A DNA stretch of 17,556 bases from an uncultured Dokdonella sp. GTDB taxonomy: Bacteria > Pseudomonadota > Gammaproteobacteria > Xanthomonadales > Rhodanobacteraceae. The stretch's first letter is position 1. Every line of letters starts with the position of its first letter. This document shows, one piece after another, positions 1 through 6,637 of the stretch. A program made the position numbers and the translations under genes. The notes beneath the pieces were generated by a model. That model made no database searches. It had not been told where the DNA came from and saw only the letters and a program-made list of their open reading frames with translations. Location of the stretch: the NCBI GenBank assembly GCA_934526015.1, contig CAKSZY010000035.1, positions 1-17,556 of the forward strand, written 5' to 3'.

Positions 1-37
1 CGGGGAGAAGGTGCGGCGGCAGCCGCGGATGAGGGGC
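1..37. repeat. Partial copy of palindromic repeat (right-end unit)
   Basis: The first 37 bases are an exact direct repeat of 243-279. They carry the unit GGGGAGAAGG followed by a GC-rich link and GGATGAGGGG. The unit looks like the right end of an element whose left part lies outside the window, so two copies of the element appear to sit in tandem, separated by 38-100, where I see nothing recognisable. No gene is visible in 1-431. Confidence 0.85.
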
Positions 38-100
38 GCTTTCCTGCTTCTGCGACAGCCGAGGAATTGGCGCTGGTGCGCGCTTGCAACCTCGATCGCA

Positions 101-278
101 CCCTACCTCCGACGGCCCCTCATCCGGTGCTGCCGCACCACCTTCTCCCCGCTGCGCGGGGCGAAGGGAAGCTGACGCTGTCGCAAGAACGCAAGGCTGC
201 ACTCTGGTGAATGCGCATGCCTGTCCCTTCTCCCCGTGGCGACGGGGAGAAGGTGCGGCGGCAGCCGCGGATGAGGGG
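101..278. repeat. Palindromic intergenic repeat element, left copy
   Basis: This non-coding element has inverted ends: CCCCTCATCCG at 116-126 is the reverse complement of CGGATGAGGGG at 268-278, and CCTTCTCCCC at 141-150 pairs with its complement near 244-253. Inside are two hairpins. One has 11-bp arms with one mismatch and a 5-nt loop (141-151/157-167). The other has perfect 11-bp arms and a 6-nt loop (226-236/243-253). Positions 101-253 recur in inverted orientation at the right edge of the window (17403-17556), with 131 of 140 identical positions over 101-240 by hand count. No ORF or transposase is present, so it resembles a MITE or a composite REP-type element that would depend on an enzyme encoded elsewhere. 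Confidence 0.85.
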
Positions 279-283
279 CAAGC

Positions 284-342
284 CCGGCTCTACAAAGCCC
301 GCACGTTTCGACGCCGGCGCAGAGAGGAGCTCGCTCCGCTGC
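284..342. repeat. GTAG-type REP pair, degenerate left copy
   Basis: GGCTCTACAAAGCCCGCA (286-303) is repeated with one extra A at 17293-17311, and the following GGAGCTCGCTCCGCTGC (326-342) matches the second palindrome at 17334-17350. The unit resembles the GTAG-REP family known from Stenotrophomonas and relatives, in which a GTAG foot precedes a small hairpin. Here the second foot has decayed. From 343 to 431 I see only GC-rich sequence and no gene. Confidence 0.65.
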
Positions 343-431
343 CCTTGTGCGTTCGGTCGACACCTCAGCCGGGCAAGCCCGGCCCTGCGGGAGCTGCGCT
401 GTTGCAGAGCTTGCCCCGCGGCTCCGCCTGC

Positions 432-1406
432 TCAGGTCGAAGTCTCGATGCGCGTGCGGCGCAGCCAGATCGATACCGCGATCAGGCCGGCGCCGACCAC
501 CACGCCGATCCACAGCTTCGCCGTGCCGAGCAGGGCATAGACGCGGGCCGGGTCGAACACGCCGAGCACTTCGGCGCCGTCGCCGATGCCGCGGAAATGG
601 CGGCCGAGATCGAGGCCGTCGCCCGACAACCAGGCGCCCGGGAAGATGCCGAACAGCAGACGCATGAGGACGTCCTCGACGAGAAACGATCGGCTCATCG
701 AGGGCGCGCCGAGCATGCCGAGCCAGCTGTTGGCGATCAGCACGAACAGCGGCACCAGCACGGCCCACAGGAACGGCTTGCTGCGCGCGAATGCCGACCA
801 GAACATCAGCCAGCCGACCGTCGGCAGTGCCCACAGCGCATCGACCGGAATCGTCAGCAGCATGCGCCAGAACAGGCCGAACGGATGCGAGGCGGCGATC
901 GCCGGCAGCGGATTGATGCCATGGGCCACGGCCCACACGGCGACCACGACCAGCAGGCCGACCCAGGCGAGGGTGGCGACGATGAAGGCGATGAACGGTG
1001 CCAGCAGGACGGCGGCGGCCACCTTCGACAGCACGGTGCCGGTATCGGTCACCGGCAGCGACTTCCAGAACAGCACGCTGCGGTCGCGGCGGTCGTCGTA
1101 GAGCGAGCCGAGCAGGTAGAAGAACAGCACGAAGAACAGCGGGATGCAAAGGATGCCGGCGAGCGCGATGTAGGCGACGTCGAGCCCGGCCCCGGCCTGG
1201 GCGAGATCGCCGGCGGTGAGGCGCTCGGTGATGACCTTCCACGGCACGCCGCCGTTGACCTCGACGCGCGCGCGCACGACTTCGGCGGTGATGATGCCGA
1301 ACACGGTCAGGACGAGCATGACCGCGCTGACCCAGATCGGCGTCCACAGGAAGCCGCCGCGGTGTTCCCAGTATTCACGCTTGACCAGCCAGGCCATGGT
1401 GTTCAT
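432..1406 (-). CDS. ABC-2 type transporter permease
   Basis: A 324-residue integral membrane protein, the transmembrane half of an ABC exporter whose ATPase is the next gene upstream. Hydrophobic stretches at about 24-42, 77-99, 128-160 (one or two helices), 186-205, 211-230 and 296-315 suggest six or seven helices. The cytoplasmic segment at 103-127, with DDRRDR and LFWKSLPV, is of the kind found in ABC-2 permeases paired with YtrB-like ATPases. The ATG overlaps the ATPase stop in an ATGA arrangement, and AAGGGGA lies just upstream, so translation is probably coupled. A second in-frame ATG three codons later is possible. The substrate cannot be told from sequence; relatives are linked to export of or defence against cell-envelope-active compounds. 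It is the last gene of the operon, and repeats follow its stop. Confidence 0.9.
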   Translation of the reverse strand: MNTMAWLVKREYWEHRGGFLWTPIWVSAVMLVLTVFGIITAEVVRARVEVNGGVPWKVITERLTAGDLAQAGAGLDVAYIALAGILCIPLFFVLFFYLLGSLYDDRRDRSVLFWKSLPVTDTGTVLSKVAAAVLLAPFIAFIVATLAWVGLLVVVAVWAVAHGINPLPAIAASHPFGLFWRMLLTIPVDALWALPTVGWLMFWSAFARSKPFLWAVLVPLFVLIANSWLGMLGAPSMSRSFLVEDVLMRLLFGIFPGAWLSGDGLDLGRHFRGIGDGAEVLGVFDPARVYALLGTAKLWIGVVVGAGLIAVSIWLRRTRIETST

Positions 1407-2260
1407 GCGTAGGTCCCCTTCATGGTGGCGACGAACAGGTCGGCGATGCTCGGCTTGTGCACTTCACCGAGCGTGGCCAGGTTTGCGCGATCGACGCCGT
1501 CGAACAGGAAGATCGACTTGCCGAAGATCGAGCGCTCGTTGAGCGGCCCCAGTGCGCGGGCGGCGTCGGCCTTGTCCGGGTTGACCATGATTTCCGTGTA
1601 GCGGTCGGCGATCGCCTCCATCGAGGAGTCGAGCACGATGCGGCCGTCGCTGATGAAAATGAGGTCGGTGAGGATGTGTTCGATCTCCTCGACCTGGTGG
1701 GTGGTCACGATGATCGTCTTCTCCTCGTCGAAATAGTCCGACAGCAGGCTTTCGTAGAACGTCTTGCGGTAGAGGATGTCGAGACCGAGGGTCGGCTCGT
1801 CGAGCACCAGCAGGCGCGCGTCGATGGCCATGACGAGGGCAAGGTGCAGCTGCACGATCATGCCCTTGGACAGCTCGCGCACGCGCATCGACCGGGCGAT
1901 CTTGGTGCCGGCGAGGAAGCGCTCGCATTTCTCGCGCGAGAAGCGCGGATGCACGCCGGCGACGAAATCGATCGCCTCGCCGACGCGCAACCAGCGCGGC
2001 AGCACGGCGACGTCGGCGATGAAGCAGACCTGTTCCATCAGTTGGGCGCGCTGCGAGCGCGGGTCGAGGCCGAGCACGCGCAGGTCGCCGTCGAACTCGC
2101 TGAGGCCGAGGATCGCCTTCAGCGCGGTGGTCTTGCCGGCGCCGTTCGGGCCGATGAAGCCGACGATGCGGCCGGAATCGATGCTGAAATCGACGTTGTC
2201 GAGCGCGACCTTGGCGCCGTAGCGCTTGCTCAGGCCGCGTGCCTGGACGACCGCGCTCAT
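1403..2260 (-). CDS. ABC transporter ATP-binding protein (YtrB-like)
   Basis: A 285-residue ABC ATPase that should energise the adjacent permease at the inner membrane. Visible motifs are Walker A GPNGAGKT (37-44), signature LSKGM (130-134), Walker B LLVLDEPTLGLD (150-161) and the switch histidine in VTTHQ (H188). The Q-loop region (FIADVAVLP, about 80-88) lacks an obvious glutamine, and the signature is LSKGM rather than LSGGQ; both departures occur in bacitracin/YtrB-type exporters. About 75 residues after the Walker region form a C-terminal extension. I chose the ATG that overlaps the GntR stop (ATGA). An upstream reading extension to 2350 would overlap the regulator and has no similarity to ABC proteins. 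The gene is coupled to both neighbours by 4-base overlaps. Confidence 0.95.
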   Translation of the reverse strand: MSAVVQARGLSKRYGAKVALDNVDFSIDSGRIVGFIGPNGAGKTTALKAILGLSEFDGDLRVLGLDPRSQRAQLMEQVCFIADVAVLPRWLRVGEAIDFVAGVHPRFSREKCERFLAGTKIARSMRVRELSKGMIVQLHLALVMAIDARLLVLDEPTLGLDILYRKTFYESLLSDYFDEEKTIIVTTHQVEEIEHILTDLIFISDGRIVLDSSMEAIADRYTEIMVNPDKADAARALGPLNERSIFGKSIFLFDGVDRANLATLGEVHKPSIADLFVATMKGTYA

Positions 2261-2631
2261 CGCTGATCCCCTTCTTTGTGGCGCGCCTTGCCGAGCAGGG
2301 TCTCGAGGTCGAGCCCCATGCGCTGCATGCGTGCGAACAGCGCCGGCCATTCCTCGTTGAGGAAGTGCTCGCGCTCGGACTTGAGCAGGGCGTCGCGCGC
2401 CCCTTCGGTGACGTACATGCCGAGTCCCCTCCGTTTCTCCACCAGGTTCTCGTCGACGAGTTCCTGGTAGGCCTTCGATACCGTGATCGGATTGATCTGG
2501 AAGTCCGCGGCCACCTGGCGCACCGATGGCAGGGCGTCCCCCTGTTTCAGCGCGCCGTCGAGGATCATCGCCACCACGCGTTCGCGCAGCTGGCGATAGA
2601 TCGGCGTGCTGTCATTCCAGGCCATGCTCAT
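2257..2631 (-). CDS. GntR family transcriptional regulator, YtrA subfamily
   Basis: A 124-residue DNA-binding repressor. The N-terminal winged helix-turn-helix (about residues 10-77) contains PIYRQLRERVV, the recognition region LPSVRQVAADFQINPITVSKAYQ and the wing G-L-G-M-Y-V. The short C-terminal tail (about 78-124) lacks a large effector domain, which defines the YtrA subfamily; those regulators usually sit in operons with ABC transporters and control them. An AAGGA ribosome-binding site precedes the ATG by about 8 bases, and the start is 4 bases after the stop of the upstream gene. The 22-bp palindrome over the operon promoter (3054-3075) is the obvious operator candidate. The inducing signal is unknown; envelope stress or a peptide antibiotic is an inference from relatives. 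Confidence 0.93.
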   Translation of the reverse strand: MSMAWNDSTPIYRQLRERVVAMILDGALKQGDALPSVRQVAADFQINPITVSKAYQELVDENLVEKRRGLGMYVTEGARDALLKSEREHFLNEEWPALFARMQRMGLDLETLLGKARHKEGDQR

Positions 2632-2635
2632 CGGA

Positions 2636-3022
2636 TCAGTCCTTGTTCGTGCCGGGGATCAGCGCGCCGAACGAATAGAACGGCATGTCGATGCGGGCGC
2701 GCGGCACGAATCCGCCGCTGGAGTCGCTGCTGCTGCCGGACGCCGGAAGATCGCGGTCGTTCGAGGCGAGCTCGAATGCCGCCGCCAGTTCCTCGGCACC
2801 CGGCCGCACGATGACCAGCGGCAGGATCGGCACGTCGTCGTTGGCATGGACGACGATGGTCGGCAGGATCGGCATCGGCGCGCTGGCGGCATCGACCGCA
2901 GCCGGGGTCGTGCGGGCGGCGAGCGGGGCTTCCGGGGAGTGCGTGGCGCTGAAGGCGAGCGCCGAAACGGCGCCGGCGATGGCCAGGGCAACGAACAGGC
3001 GGACGTGGATGGCTCGGTTCAT
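2636..3022 (-). CDS. Small exported or membrane-anchored protein, unknown function
   Basis: A 128-residue protein I do not recognise. The start is the ATG at 3022, preceded by AAGGAG with good spacing; longer upstream readings would cross the promoter. Residues 9-25 are hydrophobic after a basic N-terminus (a signal peptide or a single anchor), followed by an Ala/Pro-rich segment. Two related short motifs, PILPTIVVH (51-59) and PILPLVIVR (65-73), are spaced 14 residues apart. A Ser-rich stretch (95-103) precedes a C-terminal tail with FVPRARIDMPFYSFG. The bulk of the protein is predicted to lie outside the cytoplasm. It is the first gene of the GntR/ATPase/permease operon, so it is probably made with the exporter and may be an accessory or sensing component. 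That role is inferred from position only. Confidence 0.8.
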   Translation of the reverse strand: MNRAIHVRLFVALAIAGAVSALAFSATHSPEAPLAARTTPAAVDAASAPMPILPTIVVHANDDVPILPLVIVRPGAEELAAAFELASNDRDLPASGSSSDSSGGFVPRARIDMPFYSFGALIPGTNKD

Positions 3023-3053
3023 GGCGATCTCCTTCTGGTCCATTGATGAAGTA

Positions 3054-3075
3054 GTGTTGTAGGTAACTATAACAC
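3054..3075. promoter_or_regulatory. 22-bp palindrome, likely GntR/YtrA operator
   Basis: The arms GTGTT (3054-3058) and AACAC (3071-3075), and the inner TAG (3060-3062) and CTA (3067-3069), are reverse complements around a centre between 3064 and 3065. Nine of 11 base pairs match. The site covers the -10 of the minus-strand promoter, so an occupied dimer site would block RNA polymerase. The size and symmetry suit a GntR dimer, and the regulator is encoded in the operon this promoter drives. Confidence 0.75.
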
Positions 3076-3093
3076 CAAAACCGCGGATGTCAA
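3066..3093 (-). promoter_or_regulatory. Sigma-70 promoter of the GntR/ABC operon
   Basis: On the minus strand there is a perfect -35 TTGACA (complement of 3088-3093), a 16-base spacer, and TATAGT (complement of 3066-3071) as -10. The start of the first gene is about 43 bases downstream of the -10. This is an unusually strong promoter for such a GC-rich genome, and is placed to be held off by the overlapping palindrome. Confidence 0.8.
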
Positions 3094-3161
3094 CAGCTCG
3101 GCCGGGCGTACCCCCTGCGGTCCGCCGGGCGCACAATGCGGCTTTGCCCGAGGAAGCCGCG

Positions 3162-3728
3162 ATGTCCCGTCTGTTGTCCGTCCTGCTCCTGCTTGCCGCC
3201 GCCGGCGCGGCCGAGGCTTGCCCCGACCTGCTCGAGGACGCCCGTTTCCGGCCGCTGGCCGGCAAGGAGCCCGTCGATCTCTGCACGGCCTACGCCGGCC
3301 AGGTGCTGCTGGTCGTCAACACCGCCAGCAAGTGCGGCTTCACCCCGCAGTACGACGCGCTGGAAAAGCTCAACGAGAAGTACCGCGGGCGCGGCTTCGC
3401 GGTGCTCGGATTCCCGTCCAACGACTTCATGGGCCAGGAGCCCGGCAGCGAGGCCGAGATCCGCGAGTTCTGCACGCTGACCTACGGCGTGCGCTTCCCG
3501 ATGTTCGAGAAGGTCAGCGTCAAGGAAGGCCAGGCGAACCCGTTCTACGTCAAGCTCGCCAGCGAAGCCGGCGGGCACTATCCCGGCTGGAACTTCCACA
3601 AGTACCTGGTCGACCGCAACGGCAAGGTCGTTGCCGACTACGGCAGCCGGGTCAAGCCCGACGATGCCGGGCTCGTGGCGAGGATCGAGGCGCTGCTGGC
3701 GGAAACCGCGAAACCCGGCAGCCCTTGA
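3162..3728 (+). CDS. Exported glutathione peroxidase-like thiol peroxidase
   Basis: A 188-residue thioredoxin-fold peroxidase that reduces hydrogen or organic peroxides, probably in the periplasm. The start is the ATG at 3162, after GAGGAAG. Residues 1-19 form a Sec signal peptide ending in AEA before C20. The peroxidatic cysteine is C58 in TASKCGFTPQY, the resolving cysteine is probably C104 in REFCTLTYGV, and the Trp-Asn pair is W143-N144 in GWNFHKY. The loop that normally reads FPCNQF is FPSNDF (84-89), so the family's catalytic glutamine is aspartate here. With two Cys it probably uses thioredoxin-like donors rather than glutathione (family knowledge). Many bacterial relatives such as BtuE are cytoplasmic or lack an obvious signal, so the clear signal peptide deserves note. 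The VOC gene follows after 55 bases. Confidence 0.92.
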   Translation: MSRLLSVLLLLAAAGAAEACPDLLEDARFRPLAGKEPVDLCTAYAGQVLLVVNTASKCGFTPQYDALEKLNEKYRGRGFAVLGFPSNDFMGQEPGSEAEIREFCTLTYGVRFPMFEKVSVKEGQANPFYVKLASEAGGHYPGWNFHKYLVDRNGKVVADYGSRVKPDDAGLVARIEALLAETAKPGSP

Positions 3729-3783
3729 ACGGATGCGGACTCCGGCGGAAGTTCGACAGGGAACCCCCTTGCGGAGCGTGGCC

Positions 3784-4149
3784 ATGAAACGTGTCACCGG
3801 AATTGGTGGAGTGTTCTTCAAGTCGCGCGATCCGAAGGCGCTCGGCGCCTGGTACCGGACCCATCTCGGCATCGACGTGCAGGAGTGGGGCGGGGCGGCG
3901 TTCCGCTGGAACGGAGCGGACAATCCGGACGGCGTCGGAACCACGATCTGGAGTCCGTTCGCGCCCGGCACGGCGAGCTTCATGATCAACTACCGCGTCG
4001 ACGACCTGCACGCCCTGCTCGCCGCGCTGCGCGCCGAGGGCGTCCAGGTCGAGGACAAGGTCGAAGAGTCCGGGTACGGCAAGTTCGGCTGGGTCATCGA
4101 TCCCGACGGCAACAAGCTCGAACTCTGGCAGCCGCCGGCCGGACAGTGA
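3784..4149 (+). CDS. VOC superfamily (glyoxalase/bleomycin resistance-like) protein
   Basis: A 121-residue single VOC module with paired beta-alpha-beta-beta-beta units. The N-terminal half has GGVFFKSRDPKALGAWYRTHLGI (8-30), and the C-terminal half ends in the typical DPDGNKLELWQP (106-117), where E113 is in the position of a metal ligand. The family includes glyoxalase I, dioxygenases, isomerases and drug-binding proteins, so the substrate is not predictable. I chose the ATG at 3784 because GGAG lies 7 bases upstream and alignment to the fold starts immediately. A longer in-frame reading overlaps the peroxidase gene. It may be co-transcribed with the peroxidase 55 bases upstream. Confidence 0.88.
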   Translation: MKRVTGIGGVFFKSRDPKALGAWYRTHLGIDVQEWGGAAFRWNGADNPDGVGTTIWSPFAPGTASFMINYRVDDLHALLAALRAEGVQVEDKVEESGYGKFGWVIDPDGNKLELWQPPAGQ

Positions 4150-4208
4150 CGACCGCCGGGTCCGCGCGCGCGGACCCGCAAGGCACGGCGGTCATGCGCC
4201 GCCTGCGA

Positions 4209-4238
4209 TTGGCCGCACGGCCTCCGGGCCGCTACGAT
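4209..4238 (+). promoter_or_regulatory. Possible promoter of rfbB
   Basis: TTGGCC (4209-4214) and TACGAT (4233-4238) lie 18 bases apart, each with four of six consensus bases, about 36 bases before the rfbB ATG. The match is moderate; the only extra support is position in a 124-base gap between genes. Confidence 0.35.
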
Positions 4239-4273
4239 GAGCGGCTTTCCCCACGCCGTTGCCGGATGCCCGC

Positions 4274-5335
4274 ATGACGACGAAAACCCTCCTGGTCACC
4301 GGTGGCGCCGGTTTCATCGGCGGCAACTTCGTGCTCGAGGTGCTGCGGCTCGGCGGCTACCGCGTGGTCAACCTCGACGCCCTGACCTATGCCGGCAATC
4401 CCGACACGCTCGCCACGGTCGCCGGTCACGACGATCACGTCTTCGTCCACGGCGACATCGGCGATCGCGCCTGCGTGCAGGCCCTGCTCGCCGCGCACGA
4501 GCCGACCGCGATCGTGAACTTCGCCGCCGAGTCGCACGTCGACCGCTCGATCGACGGTCCGGCTGCGTTCGTGCAGACCAATGTGGTCGGCACCCTCATC
4601 CTGCTCGAGTGCGCGCTGGCCTATTGGCGGGCGTTGCCGCTGCATCGCCAGGACGCGTTCCGCTTCCTGCATGTGTCCACCGACGAGGTGTACGGCTCGC
4701 TCGGTCCGGTCGGGCGTTTCACCGAGGATTCGCCCTGCCAGCCGAATTCGCCGTATTCGGCCTCCAAGGCCGCCTCGGACCATCTCGTGCGCGCCTTCCA
4801 TCACACGTATGGCTTGCCGGTACTGACCACGAACTGCTCGAACAACTACGGGCCGTTCCAGTTTCCCGAAAAGCTGATCCCGCTGATGATCCAGAAGGCG
4901 CTGGCCGGGGCGTCGCTGCCGGTCTACGGCGACGGCCGCAACATCCGCGACTGGCTGTACGTCGGCGATCACTGTGCGGCGATCCTGCGCGTGCTCGAGA
5001 TCGGCCGCGTCGGCGAGGTCTACAACGTCGGCGGCGATGCCGAGCGCGAGAACATCCATGTGGTGCGGACGATCTGCGCGCTGCTCGACGAGCGCCGCCC
5101 GCTCGCCGATGGCCGCCGCCGCGAATCGCTGGTGACCTACGTGAAGGACCGGCCGGGGCACGACCGCCGCTACGCCGTCGACGCCTCGAAGATCCGCCGC
5201 GAACTCGGCTGGCGTCCGACCGAAAGCTTCGAGTCCGGCATCGCGCGCACGGTCGACTGGTACCTCGAGCACGCGTCGTGGGTGCAGCGGGTGCTCGACG
5301 GCAGCTATCGCATGGAGCGCCTCGGCGACGCCTGA
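4274..5335 (+). CDS. rfbB: dTDP-glucose 4,6-dehydratase
   Basis: A 353-residue cytoplasmic NAD-dependent short-chain dehydrogenase (extended SDR), full length for RfbB. It converts dTDP-glucose to dTDP-4-keto-6-deoxyglucose, the second step toward dTDP-L-rhamnose and other deoxysugars. Visible are the NAD-binding GGAGFIGG (10-17), AAESHVDRSI (84-93), the catalytic T136-D137-E138 in STDEVYG, Y161 and K165 in YSASK, NCSNNYGPFQFPEKLIPL (187-204), and GRNIRDWLYVGDH (221-233). The start is the ATG giving MTTKTLLVTGG; an in-frame TTG 15 bases upstream is less likely. The usual partners rfbA, rfbC and rfbD are not beside it: upstream is a VOC gene, and the convergent MFS gene follows after 25 bases. 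Confidence 0.96.
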   Translation: MTTKTLLVTGGAGFIGGNFVLEVLRLGGYRVVNLDALTYAGNPDTLATVAGHDDHVFVHGDIGDRACVQALLAAHEPTAIVNFAAESHVDRSIDGPAAFVQTNVVGTLILLECALAYWRALPLHRQDAFRFLHVSTDEVYGSLGPVGRFTEDSPCQPNSPYSASKAASDHLVRAFHHTYGLPVLTTNCSNNYGPFQFPEKLIPLMIQKALAGASLPVYGDGRNIRDWLYVGDHCAAILRVLEIGRVGEVYNVGGDAERENIHVVRTICALLDERRPLADGRRRESLVTYVKDRPGHDRRYAVDASKIRRELGWRPTESFESGIARTVDWYLEHASWVQRVLDGSYRMERLGDA

Positions 5336-5360
5336 TCGATGCCGCGGCCGCGGCGCCGGA

Positions 5361-6611
5361 TCAGGGGGCTGCCGCCGGCCCGCCGTCGTCGCGTTCGGCT
5401 GCGCCGGCCACGCGGGCTCCGATCAGCGCGGCGGCGGCGAGCACGACCGCCGCCAGCAACAGGCTGGTGCCGATGAACGGGATCATCGCGTCGGTGCCGC
5501 TGGAGATCGAGTAGACCCAGCCGAAGAACAGCGGCGAGAAGATGCCGGCGATGCTCGCCACGCTCATGTTGGCGCCCTGCAGTTGCCCCTGTTCGGATTC
5601 CGACACGCGTCGCGTCATCAGCGCCTGCAGGGTCGGCATGGCCAGGCCCCACAGCGCGTTCGGCAGCATCGTCAGCGCGAACAGCACGCCGTTCGGGGCG
5701 AGGCCCATGCAGGCAATGCCGATGGCGCCGCCGGCGAGGCCGAGCACCATCGTGCGACGGTCGCCGAGCCGCTTCGCCACCGGTCCGACCAGCACGCCCT
5801 GCACGAGCATGTCGAGCGCGCCGGCGAAGGCGAGCACGAGGCCGACCTGCAGCGCGCCCCAGCCGTAGCGGTGCCCGGCGTAGAGCACGAACACCGCCGA
5901 GAACACGTGGTGGGCGAAGTAGAGCAGGAAGTTGACGATGGCGAGGCCGGCGAGTTCGGCATGCGAGCGCAGCAGGCGCAGCGCACCGAACGGGTTGGCG
6001 CGCCGCCAGGCGAAGGCCATGCGGTTGGCCGCGGGCAGCGATTCGGGCAGCACGAACCAGCCGTACAGGAAGGCGAGCCCGCTGAGTGCGGCGGCGAACC
6101 AGAACGGTGCGCGCGGCGACCACTCGCCGAGCATGCCGCCGAGCATCGGCCCGGCGATGAAGCCGCCGGCGAACGCCGCGCCGATCAAGCCGTAGGCACG
6201 CGCGCGTCCGGCCGGCGGCGTGATGTCGGCCATGTAGGCATACACGGTGGTGAAACTCGCCGAGGTGACGCCGGCGATGATGCGGCCGAGTGCCAGCCAC
6301 CACAGGTCCGGCGCCAGCGCCATCAGCACGTAGTCGGCGGCGAGTCCGGCGGTCGAGATCAGGATCACCGGGCGCCGGCCGACCTGATCCGACCAGGCGC
6401 CGATCACCGGCGAGGCGATGAACTGCATGACCGCCCACAGGGCGACGAACACGCCGTTGATGATGCCGGCGCGTGCGTTCGAGCCGGTGAACTCCTCGAT
6501 CAACGGCGGCAGCACCGGCATGACGATGCCCATCGCGATGATGTCGAGCGCCGCGGTGACGAGGATGAAGGCGATCGCGGCCTTGCGCCGCGCGCCCGGG
6601 AAGGTCGACAT
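5361..6611 (-). CDS. TetA-like MFS efflux transporter
   Basis: A 416-residue inner-membrane major facilitator with about 12 hydrophobic segments, near the usual TetA length. The N-terminus ALDIIAMGIVMPVLPPLI (21-38), motif A GAWSDQVGRRPVILIS (71-86), ALGRIIAGVTSA and YAYMADIT (107-131), and the antiporter motif C around GGFIAGPMLGGMLG (149-162) are all of the TCR/Tet drug:H+ antiporter type. It probably exports a drug-like molecule or metabolite with proton exchange; tetracycline itself cannot be assumed. The ATG at 6611 fits the family N-terminus. The open frame continues upstream but overlaps the SDR gene. No clear Shine-Dalgarno is seen. It lies 26 bases after the SDR gene, so the two are probably co-transcribed. 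Confidence 0.92.
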   Translation of the reverse strand: MSTFPGARRKAAIAFILVTAALDIIAMGIVMPVLPPLIEEFTGSNARAGIINGVFVALWAVMQFIASPVIGAWSDQVGRRPVILISTAGLAADYVLMALAPDLWWLALGRIIAGVTSASFTTVYAYMADITPPAGRARAYGLIGAAFAGGFIAGPMLGGMLGEWSPRAPFWFAAALSGLAFLYGWFVLPESLPAANRMAFAWRRANPFGALRLLRSHAELAGLAIVNFLLYFAHHVFSAVFVLYAGHRYGWGALQVGLVLAFAGALDMLVQGVLVGPVAKRLGDRRTMVLGLAGGAIGIACMGLAPNGVLFALTMLPNALWGLAMPTLQALMTRRVSESEQGQLQGANMSVASIAGIFSPLFFGWVYSISSGTDAMIPFIGTSLLLAAVVLAAAALIGARVAGAAERDDGGPAAAP

Positions 6612-6637
6612 GGTGACGGTTCGCCCGGTGCCGGTGG

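Noticed and set aside
1..280. CRISPR-like array in the left repeats
   Set aside because: The units are few, of unequal spacing, in opposite orientations and strongly palindromic at several scales; there are no regular spacers and no cas genes.
84..1412. Long plus-strand open frame over the ABC permease (442 codons)
   Set aside because: It is antisense to a well-supported membrane protein, runs through repeats at its start, and its translation is His/Gln/Asp/Arg-rich low-complexity sequence typical of high-GC shadow frames.
4232..5272. Long minus-strand open frame opposite rfbB
   Set aside because: rfbB has every catalytic motif in the plus frame; the opposite translation has no recognisable domain and a shadow-like composition.
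5336..5360. Terminator between convergent rfbB and MFS genes
   Set aside because: There is a GC-rich palindrome but no T-run on either strand, so an intrinsic terminator cannot be supported.
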